DNA from: Campylobacter sp.
GTDB lineage: Bacteria > Campylobacterota > Campylobacteria > Campylobacterales > Campylobacteraceae
Length of the DNA: 36,527 nucleotides
Assembly: GCF_030528245.1 (NCBI RefSeq)
Contig: NZ_JAUMZG010000012.1
Location: forward strand, 1-36,527
Direction: 5' to 3'
Part shown: positions 7,428 through 16,042 of the stretch, piece by piece
Position numbering within the stretch: the stretch's first letter is position 1
Layout of the letters: every line of letters begins with the position of its first letter
Translations under genes and position numbers: made by a program
The notes under the pieces: generated by a model
Told to the model about the DNA's origin: nothing
The model's input: the letters and a program-made list of their open reading frames with translations, nothing else
Database searches by the model: none

Positions 7428-8465
7428 ATGAAAGATTTTGACCTTGACGATGAAAAAGCAGTCTTTGCCGCCCTAAACAGGCTCATCAATGGCATGAGTT
7501 GCGAGATTCGCCCCAAGCCTCAGCAAGTGCCCCAAGATGGGCTCATCTACGCTAGCAATGGGCAGGCGATCAACGCCTTCACAGAGCAGAGCAGGAGGCG
7601 AATTTCCTTTGAGGGTAGAATTTTGCACGGGGGCATTTTGCAGGAGGATGGGAGCTATCTTAGCGATGATGGGGAGTTCATTTACACGCTGGATACGAGC
7701 AGGGTGAGCATTTTGAGCGTGAGATCGGTGTGCGAAAAAAATGCCTTTCAAATTGTGAATTTTTCCAAGCAGGATCTTGATTTTGGCCTGCATTTGTGCG
7801 AAAAGCCCTACAAAGAGCTAGGCTTCATCCACTGCAACACCCTAAGCATCAAGCCCTATTTTAAGGCCTTGCAGGAGATAGCGCCCTTCATAGCTAGGCG
7901 CATTTTTAAGGGACCTGAGTTTTTCACCAAGGCCATCATCAATGACTTCAAAAGCAAAAGTGGCGATATTTTGGGCGCTTTTTACGAGGCGCAATCCTTC
8001 ACCAAGGCCATCCAAGCCCTCCCGCAAAATCCGCAAATGCTCTATCTGCTCAACAAAGCGATGATTGAGACGATGCGCCATTTCACCAAGCACAACGGCC
8101 TAGCCAAGGAGCTTTACATCTTTGCTACCAATCCCACTCCGCCCGATGCGTTTCGTGCCGAGGCTATGCTTAAAATGATGAAAAATTTAAACGCCAACAT
8201 CATCCAAGGAAGACCCGAGCTAGCCATCAATCAGGTCGTGTGCCACTGCTTTGCCTTGGGTGAGGATGTGGAATTTTTGCAAAATTTAAGCAGAGACAGC
8301 GGCGGGAAATACCACCGCACCGATACGCCCCTAGCCTTTAAAAGAGCGCTTTTATCGCAGCTTGATGGGGGTAGGATGCCAGATGCTAGTGAGTTGGGAA
8401 AGGATGCGGAAATAGAAATCATCACCCCGCATAAAATGCCAGATGATGACCCGCCGCAAATTTAA
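7428..8465 (+). CDS. uncharacterised 345-residue protein with a weak VWA-like pattern
   Basis: I do not recognise this protein. ATG 7428 follows AAGGAG (7417-7422) with five bases between; the upstream TTG at 7389 has no ribosome site. It has no signal peptide or membrane segment and a very acidic, proline-containing end (MPDDDPPQI), so it is probably cytoplasmic. Scattered features recall a von Willebrand A domain: EFIYTLDTSRVS (Asp89, Ser91, Ser94, a possible degenerate metal site), FQIVNFS, KELYIFATNPTPPDA and a late block VVCHCFALGEDVEFLQNLSRDSGGKY (the last 20 residues are the best match), where VWA proteins have 'L..ia...GG.y'. That is a suggestion only. It lies in the divergent bioF/bioA interval, 11 bases before bioA and on the same strand. 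Confidence 0.75.
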   Translation: MKDFDLDDEKAVFAALNRLINGMSCEIRPKPQQVPQDGLIYASNGQAINAFTEQSRRRISFEGRILHGGILQEDGSYLSDDGEFIYTLDTSRVSILSVRSVCEKNAFQIVNFSKQDLDFGLHLCEKPYKELGFIHCNTLSIKPYFKALQEIAPFIARRIFKGPEFFTKAIINDFKSKSGDILGAFYEAQSFTKAIQALPQNPQMLYLLNKAMIETMRHFTKHNGLAKELYIFATNPTPPDAFRAEAMLKMMKNLNANIIQGRPELAINQVVCHCFALGEDVEFLQNLSRDSGGKYHRTDTPLAFKRALLSQLDGGRMPDASELGKDAEIEIITPHKMPDDDPPQI

Positions 8466-8476
8466 AAGGGAACGAG

Positions 8477-9745
8477 ATGCGTGATTTGATAGAGCGTGAT
8501 TTGCGGCACATTTGGCATCCTTGCACGCAGATGCGCGAATGCGAAAAGCTCCCACCCATACCCATCAAGGAGGCTAGGGGGGTGTGGCTTTATGATTTTG
8601 AGGGTAGGGCTTATATGGACTGTGTGAGCTCGTGGTGGGTGAATCTTTTTGGGCATTGTAACGCGCAAATTTCAGCCGCGATAAAAAGGCAGCTTGATAG
8701 CTTGGAGCATGTGATGATGGCGGGCTTTTCGCACGAGCCTATCATCAGGCTTTCAGAGCGACTTTGTGCGCTTGCTGGCTTTGAGAAATGCTTTTATGCG
8801 GATAATGGCTCAAGTGCGGTGGAGGTGGCCTTAAAGCTTAGTTTTCACTACCATCTGCACAAGGGTAAGCAAAGGGGTAAATTTTTGTGCCTAGAAAATT
8901 CCTATCACGGCGAGACCTTGGGGGCACTGAGTGTCGGCGGGGTGGGACTTTACAGGGATGCTTACAAGCCCTTGCTTTTGGAGGTTTTAAGCACGAGCGT
9001 GCCTCGGGGTGAGGATTATAGCCGGGAGCTGGAGGCTTTAAAAATTCTTTTACAAAGGCACGGCGAGGAGCTTTGCGCCTTTATTTTAGAGCCCCTGGTG
9101 CAGTGTGCGGGGAATATGCACATGTATGCGGCGGGCTTTATCGATGCGGCGGTGCGGCTTTGCCGTGAGGCGGGAGTTTTGGTTATCTTTGATGAAATCG
9201 CCACGGGCTTTGGACGCACGGGGAGCTTGTTTGCGATGGAGCAGTGTGAGGAGAAGCCTGACTTGCTTTGCCTCTCTAAGGGCATTACGGGGGGCTTTTT
9301 GCCGCTTTCTGTGGTGCTTTTAGGGGATGAAATTTACAAGGCCTTTTATGGGGAGTATGAAAAGGCCTTTTTACACTCACATAGCTACACGGGCAATGCC
9401 CTAGCCTGCGCGGCGGCTGGGGCGGTTTTGGATATTTTTGAAAAGGAGGGCGTGGTGGAGAAAAATAAAAAACTCAGCGCCTTCATCGCACAGGAATTTG
9501 AAAAGCTTAGGGACTTTGATTTTTTGGGGAATTTTAGGCAGCGGGGGATGATTTATGCCTTTGATATTTTGACTGAAAAAAAACGATCGGGGCTTTGGAT
9601 TTACGAGCGGGGGCTGCAGAAGAAGCTTTTGCTGAGACCCTTGGGGAATACGATTTATTTTATGCCCCCTTATGTGATTACAAAGGAGGAAATTTCCTAT
9701 GTGGCGCGAATTTTGAGGGAGCTTTTTGAGGAATTTGAGCCTTGA
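8477..9745 (+). CDS. bioA: adenosylmethionine-8-amino-7-oxononanoate aminotransferase (BioA)
   Basis: Class III PLP aminotransferase converting 8-amino-7-oxononanoate to 7,8-diaminononanoate in biotin synthesis. 422 residues with IWHPCTQM at 12-19, a BioA hallmark, YADNGSSAVEVALK (107-120), the cofactor aspartate in FDEIATGFGRTG (Asp239) and the PLP lysine in LSKGITGGFLPLS (Lys268). The ATG follows AAAAGGGAA with little space after the unknown gene, so both may share a transcript. bioB and bioD are not in the window. Confidence 0.93.
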   Translation: MRDLIERDLRHIWHPCTQMRECEKLPPIPIKEARGVWLYDFEGRAYMDCVSSWWVNLFGHCNAQISAAIKRQLDSLEHVMMAGFSHEPIIRLSERLCALAGFEKCFYADNGSSAVEVALKLSFHYHLHKGKQRGKFLCLENSYHGETLGALSVGGVGLYRDAYKPLLLEVLSTSVPRGEDYSRELEALKILLQRHGEELCAFILEPLVQCAGNMHMYAAGFIDAAVRLCREAGVLVIFDEIATGFGRTGSLFAMEQCEEKPDLLCLSKGITGGFLPLSVVLLGDEIYKAFYGEYEKAFLHSHSYTGNALACAAAGAVLDIFEKEGVVEKNKKLSAFIAQEFEKLRDFDFLGNFRQRGMIYAFDILTEKKRSGLWIYERGLQKKLLLRPLGNTIYFMPPYVITKEEISYVARILRELFEEFEP

Positions 9746-10092
9746 TGGGGTAAAATGCTTTGTGTGATTGGGTGGATTTTAGTTTTCATGAAAACGATGC
9801 GTTTTGTCCTGTGAAGATTGAGCTTGGCGCGATGAAAGCGACCGATAATCTAGGCCGTAAGCTTGGAATTTTTCATTGAGAAATCTTTGCGTGTTTGTAT
9901 TTTAAGAATGCCTTTATGAATTTTGATGTGAAAATTTGGGGCAAATTTTTACCCTGCCGCATTTTGTGAAGCCTGAGGGATGGAAAGATTTGCAAAAGTC
10001 AAACAAACTGCATAATGTGGCGCTTTGCAAAAGGAAATTTCACGCGCAAAACAATGGGACAATGTAGAATTTATCAGCCCTTGCAAAATTTG

Positions 10093-10105
10093 TTTTTTTT
10101 TTTTT
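10093..10105 (+). repeat. T13 tract abutting a -10 box
   Basis: Thirteen T whose last base is the first base of TACAAT (10105-10110), upstream of the restriction gene. It occupies the spacer where length affects promoter strength. Confidence 0.75.
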
Positions 10106-10110
10106 ACAAT
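10105..10110 (+). promoter_or_regulatory. -10 box for the GmrSD-like gene
   Basis: TACAAT preceded by a T-rich stretch, about 55 bases before ATG 10166. The gene itself has a good AAGGAG ribosome site at 10155-10160. Confidence 0.5.
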
Positions 10111-10165
10111 CAATGATGAGCTTGAGTGGAACTTGAGCTTTAAATTTTATTTCTAAGGAGTAGTA

Positions 10166-11935
10166 ATGGCAGGATTTCAATCACCCATCACAATCAATCA
10201 AGCAATGCAAAAAATACGCGAAAATCAGTATTTATTACCAGCATTTCAAAGAGAGTATGAGTGGTATCCAGAGCAAATAGAGGAATTGTTTGATTCTCTT
10301 ATGAGAGATTATCCGATTAGCTCGATGTTGTTTTGGCGTGTTAAAGATGAAAGCAAGACAGCGTGGAAATTTTATAGATTTTTGGAGTATTATAGAAGGT
10401 GGTATCATACACACAATGATTACTTTAACACTTCAAATCATAAAGATTTTGATGCTGTGCTTGATGGACAACAAAGGCTTACTTCATTATATCTTGCTTT
10501 ATTTGGAAATTATGATATTCATAAGAACTATAATAGATGGGAAGATGATGATAGATATTTTAAGATCTGTGATTTTTATTTCAATCTCACTCAAAGTGAA
10601 AAGCCAAAAAACGAAAATGTAGAATATGAGTTTTTATGGCTTGATAGAAAGATTACAAAACAAAAAGGTATTCATATTGATAAACAGGGGCAAAAATGGT
10701 TTAAATGCAAAGAAATTTATAAGCACGATACAAGCAGAGTGAGAAAAATAGCAAAAGAATTTGAGTTAGATGAGAATGAAGAGGAAAGACTAGAATTATT
10801 TCATCAGAAAATATTCGATAAAGCTTTAATTAATTATTATTTAGAAGAAGAGCAAAATCCAGATAAGGCGGTAAATATTTTTATACGCATTAATTCGGGT
10901 GGAACCTCTCTTGATTATTCTGATATTTTATTTAGTATCGCTATTGCGAATTGGAATAAGATTGATGCTAGGACAGAAATCAATAATCTTGTGGATAGAA
11001 TCAATGAAAATTTCAGCATTTCAAAAGATTTGGTGTTAAAAGGATTTTTATATCTCTTTCATAATTCTATTAAATTTCAAATTAATAGTTTTGATAAAAA
11101 CTTTATTCAAGATATTGAGGAGAAATGGGAAACTATTCAAAATGCCTTTATTGAAACTTTTAGGCTACTTAGAAGTTTTGGTTTTGATGCAAAAACACTC
11201 TCATCAAACAATGCCATTTTGCCTATTTTGTATTTTATTTATCATAAAGATTTAACTCATAGTATTGTGGATTCTGCAAAACAAAAAGAAAATAGACACC
11301 TTGTTAAAAAATGGCTACTTCGAGCCACGATATTTAAATTATTTGGGGGAAGTGGTGATACTATATTGGCAAATACTCGCAAAGCTTTTATTAAAGATTT
11401 GAAGCAAAATGATGTCTTTTTTGATAGGGAAATAGAATATTTTCCTTGGCAAGAAATTGAAAAAGAAACAAAATATACTCACAATTTAGATAGGGAATAT
11501 TTGCAAGATAATATAATGTCATATCAAAAAAATGATTCTGAAGCTTTTGCTATATTGTCTTTACTTTATCCAAATTTAGATTATAAAAACAATAACTTTC
11601 ATAAAGACCATTTGCATCCAGAATCTGCATATAAAGAATATGAAAAAATAGCTAAAAAACGAGCAGAAAAAGAACCAGATTATCAGTTGAAAGATTTTAA
11701 ATATTATAATTCATTGGTAAATTTACAAATGCTTGATGCTAATGAAAATATGGCAAAGCAAGCTAAAAATTTAGAGCAGTGGGTAGATGAAAATTGTGGA
11801 AACGATAGAAAGGGTTTTTTAAATAAACATTTAATTCCAGATGTGGATTTATCACTTGAAAATTTTGATAAATTTGCAGAAGAAAGGGAGAAATTGCTAT
11901 TAGATAGACTTATTGAAGTTTTGATGTATAAATAG
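10166..11935 (+). CDS. GmrSD-like restriction protein (DUF262 + C-terminal HNH/DUF1524)
   Basis: 589 residues. The N-terminal DUF262 (ParB/Srx-like) part has PAFQREYEW (residues 25-33) and the conserved DGQQR (100-104), then FIRINSGGTSLDYSDILFS. The C-terminal part has the HNH-type block KDHLHPES (Asp481, His482, His484) followed by the spaced Asn segment YNSLVNLQML, as in DUF1524. This order matches single-chain GmrSD type IV restriction enzymes, which cut modified phage DNA using NTP; related proteins serve in other defence systems. A sampled line (10501-10560) has 14 G+C in 60, against 32 in 60 in bioA (9241-9300), which points to horizontal acquisition. It stands alone between housekeeping blocks, with its own promoter and a possible terminator. 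The target modification cannot be told from sequence. Confidence 0.88.
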   Translation: MAGFQSPITINQAMQKIRENQYLLPAFQREYEWYPEQIEELFDSLMRDYPISSMLFWRVKDESKTAWKFYRFLEYYRRWYHTHNDYFNTSNHKDFDAVLDGQQRLTSLYLALFGNYDIHKNYNRWEDDDRYFKICDFYFNLTQSEKPKNENVEYEFLWLDRKITKQKGIHIDKQGQKWFKCKEIYKHDTSRVRKIAKEFELDENEEERLELFHQKIFDKALINYYLEEEQNPDKAVNIFIRINSGGTSLDYSDILFSIAIANWNKIDARTEINNLVDRINENFSISKDLVLKGFLYLFHNSIKFQINSFDKNFIQDIEEKWETIQNAFIETFRLLRSFGFDAKTLSSNNAILPILYFIYHKDLTHSIVDSAKQKENRHLVKKWLLRATIFKLFGGSGDTILANTRKAFIKDLKQNDVFFDREIEYFPWQEIEKETKYTHNLDREYLQDNIMSYQKNDSEAFAILSLLYPNLDYKNNNFHKDHLHPESAYKEYEKIAKKRAEKEPDYQLKDFKYYNSLVNLQMLDANENMAKQAKNLEQWVDENCGNDRKGFLNKHLIPDVDLSLENFDKFAEEREKLLLDRLIEVLMYK

Positions 11936-11960
11936 TGCGGCCCTTACTAAAATAGTAATT

Positions 11961-11985
11961 AAAGCGATATGATGGGCGCTTTTTT
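11961..11985 (+). terminator. possible rho-independent terminator after the GmrSD-like gene
   Basis: AAAGCG (11961-11966) can pair with CGCTTT (11977-11982) across a 10-base loop, and six T (11980-11985) follow. The stem is short, so support is modest. Confidence 0.4.
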
Positions 11986-12029
11986 CATAAAGATGCCCAA
12001 CGCGACCTTTTGGATGTGGGGACTTAGGG

Positions 12030-13304
12030 CTACTGCTTCAAAGCTCTAGCGATGAGTTCTAGCGGATGCTTGAAAATAGCCCGGCTTTGATTTTGCTCAA
12101 GCGCGTTTGAAATTTGCAGTCTACAAGCCGAGCACTCCGCACTCACAAGCTCCGCCCCGCTTTCATCGATCATCTCCGCCTTTTTAAGCCCCACACTCAA
12201 AGCCTTATCGTAATAATCACTCTGCATACTCACCCCCCCAAAACCACAGCAGGCGTTGGGGTTGCGCATCTCTTTAAGCGTGAAATTTGCGCCCAAAAGC
12301 TCACGCGGCTCCCTGAAAACCCCTTGCATTTTTCGGGCGTGGCAGGGGTCGTGGTAGGTGAGGCTTAAATTTTGCTTTTTTCGCGCCCTCAAAAGCTCCA
12401 AAAGCTCCTTTTGCTCGTGAAAATACGCCGTGGCGAGCTTGATTTTAGGAGCGATTTTTTTCGCTCTAGCGGCCAAATCAGGCCTTTTTATCATCATAAA
12501 AAAATGCTCCAAATCCACGCCCAGCATGGCCGAACAAGTCGCCTCAGGCACGATGACGCACTCTAAATTTAAAAGCTTTTCCTCAAAATAGGCCAAATTC
12601 TTCACCGCCAAGGCCTCCACGCTTTTAAAATCCCCCGTGAAAAAATGTGGCGCCGCGCAGCAAACCTGCCCCCTCATCAAGTCGACATTGATTTTAAGGG
12701 CTTTTGCGATGTCCAAAACCGCCCCAGCCGTGTCGGTGTAGAAGTAGTTTGAGAGGCAGCCTACGAAGAGTCCCACGCTTTTTTCGCCGCCATTATCCAC
12801 AAAAGAAGCGTGGGAATTTAAAAAGCTTTTTTGCGAAAAGCTCGTGATGAGGCGACCTTTTTTGACGAGAGGGAGACTGAATTTAGCCCGCATGCCAGCA
12901 TTTTGCCCCGAGCCCCTTTGCACGCTAAAGGCACAGCTTTGAAAGACAAAGCCCAGCCTTGCCGCCCAGTCCAAGGCCCGCCTGTGCCTTAAAAAAAACA
13001 AAAGGATTTTTTTATACCACGCGATGCCAAATTTTTTCGCTATATCGTAGCGAACCTCCTCGATGGCATTATCCACGCGCAAATTCGCGGGGCAGACCTC
13101 GACGCAGTTGGTGCATAAAAAGCAGGACTCAAAAACCCTCTTCGCGTCCTTATCCAGCTCTAAATTTCCCTCTTTGTAGGCGGCGATGAGGTCCAAAAAG
13201 CCCCGCGGGGAGGTGCTTTCGTCGGGGTTGATTTCGTGTATGGTGCAGCTTGGGATGCATTTGCCACATTTCACGCAAGAGTCGGTGATCTGCCCTAAAT
13301 TCAT
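12030..13304 (-). CDS. Fe-S oxidoreductase with two CCG domains (GlcF/HdrD type)
   Basis: 424 residues. Two N-terminal [4Fe-4S] motifs are complete: C10-C13-C16-C20 (CVKCGKCIPSC) and C61-C64-C67-C71 (CFLCTNCVEVC). Two cysteine-rich CCG-type segments follow (GCLSNYFY...VCCAAPHF and YHDPCHARK...NACCGFGGV). This is the layout of the Fe-S subunit of glycolate or lactate oxidases and of heterodisulfide reductase D-like proteins. The electron donor cannot be assigned: no flavoprotein partner is adjacent. It begins two bases after hemN ends, the last gene of the hemB operon, a placement I recall from C. jejuni. Confidence 0.82.
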   Translation of the reverse strand: MNLGQITDSCVKCGKCIPSCTIHEINPDESTSPRGFLDLIAAYKEGNLELDKDAKRVFESCFLCTNCVEVCPANLRVDNAIEEVRYDIAKKFGIAWYKKILLFFLRHRRALDWAARLGFVFQSCAFSVQRGSGQNAGMRAKFSLPLVKKGRLITSFSQKSFLNSHASFVDNGGEKSVGLFVGCLSNYFYTDTAGAVLDIAKALKINVDLMRGQVCCAAPHFFTGDFKSVEALAVKNLAYFEEKLLNLECVIVPEATCSAMLGVDLEHFFMMIKRPDLAARAKKIAPKIKLATAYFHEQKELLELLRARKKQNLSLTYHDPCHARKMQGVFREPRELLGANFTLKEMRNPNACCGFGGVSMQSDYYDKALSVGLKKAEMIDESGAELVSAECSACRLQISNALEQNQSRAIFKHPLELIARALKQ

Positions 13305-13306
13305 CG

Positions 13307-14662
13307 CTAGACCGTTTTGGAGAAGACTTTTTTTTCTGCGTCAATGTTTTTAAGGTAGGCATCAAAGCACATCGCGATGTTTCTGATGAGCAAGATGCCC
13401 GTTTCATTGACCCTCAAAACACCCCCATCAAGGCTAAAGAATTTTTCATACTCCCTCAAATCCTCCAAAGCCTCCCTAAAATAATCCTTAAAAACAATGC
13501 CAAATTCTCGCTCAATCTGCCCAATATCCAGTCTGAAATTCGCCATCAAAGCCATGATCACAGCCTTTCTTAGCCTATCATCCTCGCTCAAAAAAACCCC
13601 TCTCTCAAGCGGCAAAACCCCCCTATCCAGGCACTCCTCATAGCTTCGCATGTCCTTGAAATTTTGCGCGTAGTGGCGCTCACCCTCGCCGATGCTTGTA
13701 AGCCCCACGCCGATCAAATCCGCGCCCTTTTTGGTCGTGTAGCCTTGAAAATTACGATGCAGGGTGTTGTTTTGCAGGGCTTTAAAAAGCGCATCATCCT
13801 CCTTAGCAAAGTGATCCATCCCTATCATTTTGTAGCCGTTTTGACTTAAAAATTTCTCGCAAAATTCTAAAATTTCAAGTTTCACTTCAGGGCTTGGCAG
13901 GGTGTTTTCATCAAGCTTTCGCATATTTTTTTTCAGCCAGGGCACATGGGCGTAGTTGAAGATAGCAAGGCGATCAGGATCCAGCAAAAGAGCCTTTTCT
14001 AGGGTCTGCCTGAAGCTTTCTAGGCTCTGGTAAGGGAGGCCGTAAATGAGGTCTATATTCACAGAGGCGATGCCAGCGCCCCTCACCAGCTCCAAGGCCG
14101 CTTTTGTTAGCTTGAAGGGTTGAATTCTATGCACGGCCCTTTGCACCCGCTCGTCAAAATCCTGCACGCCAAAACTGATGCGATTGAAGCCATTTTGCGC
14201 CAGAATTTGCACCTGATCTTCGTTTAAAAAGCGCGGATCGATCTCACAGCTTAACTCAGCTTTTGTGTCAAAATGCGCAAAAACGCTCTTGATTTTAGCG
14301 ATCAAATCCCCAAGCTCAACGGCGCTAAAAAAGGTCGGCGTCCCCCCGCCAAAGTGCATTTGCACGACCCTTCTTTGAGTATTGATGATGCCCGATAAAA
14401 GCTCAAGTTCCTTGAAAAGATAATGCAAGTAGCGGGTTTTTTTCTCCTCTTTTGCAGTGTAGATGACATTACAGCCGCAAAAATAGCACGCACTGCGGCA
14501 AAAGGGCAGGTGAAAATACAAAGAAAGCTCTTTTTCGCTATTTTTCAGGGCGGACAAATACTCCTCGTAACTGAAAGTGGGGCTAAATTCCACAGCGGTG
14601 GGGTAGGAAGTGTAGCGGGGGCCGGCTTTGCAATACCTAGCGAAGGCCTTATAATCTCTCAT
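13307..14662 (-). CDS. hemN: oxygen-independent coproporphyrinogen III oxidase (HemN)
   Basis: Radical-SAM enzyme that decarboxylates coproporphyrinogen III in haem synthesis without oxygen. 451 residues, the usual size. The N-terminus MRDYKAFARYCKAGPRYTSYPTA is HemN-like in its first 20 residues, and the Fe-S cluster motif is C55-xxx-C59-xx-C62 (FCRSACYFCGC). HFGGGTPTF and ISFGVQDFDERVQRAVHR follow in the expected order. The start overlaps the DUF2603 gene by 14 bases. It shares an operon with hemB, another haem gene. Confidence 0.95.
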   Translation of the reverse strand: MRDYKAFARYCKAGPRYTSYPTAVEFSPTFSYEEYLSALKNSEKELSLYFHLPFCRSACYFCGCNVIYTAKEEKKTRYLHYLFKELELLSGIINTQRRVVQMHFGGGTPTFFSAVELGDLIAKIKSVFAHFDTKAELSCEIDPRFLNEDQVQILAQNGFNRISFGVQDFDERVQRAVHRIQPFKLTKAALELVRGAGIASVNIDLIYGLPYQSLESFRQTLEKALLLDPDRLAIFNYAHVPWLKKNMRKLDENTLPSPEVKLEILEFCEKFLSQNGYKMIGMDHFAKEDDALFKALQNNTLHRNFQGYTTKKGADLIGVGLTSIGEGERHYAQNFKDMRSYEECLDRGVLPLERGVFLSEDDRLRKAVIMALMANFRLDIGQIEREFGIVFKDYFREALEDLREYEKFFSLDGGVLRVNETGILLIRNIAMCFDAYLKNIDAEKKVFSKTV

Positions 14663-15137
14663 TTTCCCTCATTTTCTGCACGACAGACTCCACATCGACG
14701 AATAGATTGGGGTGCTCTTTTTTAAGCTCTTTTACTAGCTTGTCAAGATCCAAACCTGCCTCCAAAAAGCCCTCCTTGCCGAGGCGCTTTATCGCATCCA
14801 TCGCCACAGCCCAGGCGTCATTAAAATCAAGAGGCACCTGCTGATAGAGAGCCTTTTCAAGGCGCAGTTCAAAATTATCCCTTTGAATTTTTTTCAGGCT
14901 TTCTAGCAAATTGGTGAGGGTTTTTAGGGGGATCATCGTGTGAATTTTATCCTCTTCATCGATGACAAACCACGGATGAGCGCCGTTAAAATCGCCATTT
15001 TTAAGTCGCAAGATTTTCTCATCCTCTTTTTGCCCATGCTCCAGCTCAAGGATGACCTGCGCGTCCTTTTTCAGCCCTAAATTTTGACCAAATTCGTCGA
15101 TGTTTTTTAGATGATGGTTGTATTTTTTTAGTCTCAT
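14649..15137 (-). CDS. DUF2603 (UPF0763) family protein
   Basis: 162-residue, highly charged soluble protein of the DUF2603 family, found in Campylobacter and relatives; function unknown. It begins MRLKKYNHHLKNIDEFGQNL and has the block GAHPWFVIDEEDKIHTMIPL mid-protein. No catalytic motif is evident. It is placed between argF and hemN with almost no spacing on either side, as I recall for the C. jejuni orthologue. Confidence 0.8.
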   Translation of the reverse strand: MRLKKYNHHLKNIDEFGQNLGLKKDAQVILELEHGQKEDEKILRLKNGDFNGAHPWFVIDEEDKIHTMIPLKTLTNLLESLKKIQRDNFELRLEKALYQQVPLDFNDAWAVAMDAIKRLGKEGFLEAGLDLDKLVKELKKEHPNLFVDVESVVQKMRENERL

Positions 15138-15139
15138 TT

Positions 15140-16042
15140 TTATCCTTTAGCGTTTTGTAAAAAGCAAAGCAGGGCCTTGACGACAAAAAGGCGATTCCTA
15201 GCCTCCTCAAAAATCACCCCGCTATGCCTCTCAAAGCTCTCCTCGCTCACCTCATAGCCCCTATAAGCGGGGAGGCAGTGTAGCAAAATCGCTCCCGACT
15301 TTGCCGCCCTCATCGCCTCCTCATCAATGATAAAGCCCTGAAAATCTTTGATTTTCTGCTCTTTTTGCCCTTCCTCGCCCATAGAAATCCAAGTGTCGGT
15401 TATCACGACCTCTTTGTCTTTGATGGCCTTGAATTTATCGTGGCCAAGATGGATTTTTGCCCCGCTTTTTTGCGCACTTTTCTGGGCAAATTCCCAAATT
15501 TCAGGCAAAATTTTATAGCCCTCAGGCAAAGCAATACTAAGCTCAAAGCCAAGGATCGAAGCGGCAATGAGCCAAGAATTGCACACATTATTACCATCGC
15601 CCACGAAGGCGACCTTGCCCGCTTTGCCGCATTCTTTAAGCGTGAGCAGGTCCCCTAAAATTTGCGTGGGATGATACAGGTCGCTCAGGGCGTTGATGAC
15701 GGGGGCACTGGAGTGGCGGGCAAATTCCTCCAAACTCTCCTGCCTGTGCACCCTAAGCGCTACAAAATCCACCATTTGCCCGATGACCCTCGCCGTATCC
15801 TTAAGCGGCTCACCCCGCTCAAGCTGCAGGTCCCTAGCGCTCAAAAACAGGCTCCGCCCCCCAAGCTCACTCATCCCCAGCTCAAAGGCAAGCCTCGTGC
15901 GCGTGGAATTTTTCTCAAAAATCATCGCTAAAGTTTTATCGGGCAGGAGCTTTTGCGGGTTTTTCTTAAGCCCTGCGGCGTGGGTGATGAGGTCCAAAAT
16001 TTCCTCGCGGCTAAAATCCCTCAAGCTCAAAAAATGCCTCAT
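15140..16042 (-). CDS. argF: ornithine carbamoyltransferase (ArgF)
   Basis: Makes citrulline from ornithine and carbamoyl phosphate in arginine synthesis. 300 residues. The carbamoyl-phosphate loop STRTR is at 46-50, [11 protein letters not shown] at about 124-134, the ornithine-side DTWISMG at about 216-222 and HCLP at 255-258, the OTC-specific cysteine loop. The ATG overlaps the hemB stop (ATGA). Confidence 0.95.
   Translation of the reverse strand: MRHFLSLRDFSREEILDLITHAAGLKKNPQKLLPDKTLAMIFEKNSTRTRLAFELGMSELGGRSLFLSARDLQLERGEPLKDTARVIGQMVDFVALRVHRQESLEEFARHSSAPVINALSDLYHPTQILGDLLTLKECGKAGKVAFVGDGNNVCNSWLIAASILGFELSIALPEGYKILPEIWEFAQKSAQKSGAKIHLGHDKFKAIKDKEVVITDTWISMGEEGQKEQKIKDFQGFIIDEEAMRAAKSGAILLHCLPAYRGYEVSEESFERHSGVIFEEARNRLFVVKALLCFLQNAKG

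Larger units (their letters stand above)
9754..10156 (+). pseudogene. debris of a decayed gene (unrecognised)
   Basis: The 420-base gap between bioA and the restriction gene has no intact gene but reads like broken coding DNA. From 9754 one frame gives a protein-like segment (CDWVDFSFHENDAFCPVKIE and on to LGRKLGIFH), a stop at 9877-9879, then another segment with KNAFMNFDVKIWGKFLP. A second frame continues from 9954 with LPHFVKPEGWKDLQKSNKL. A third runs through QWDNVEFISPCK and across the T13 tract to INDELEWNLSFKFYF and a stop at 10154-10156. The three pieces follow one another in order, as expected for a gene broken by frameshifts. I cannot name the family. Confidence 0.4.

Noticed and set aside
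10050..10063. Shared ATGGGACAATG string with the start region of the methylase fusion (34204-34214)
   Set aside because: Eleven bases, no flanking similarity; most likely chance rather than an attachment site or repeat.
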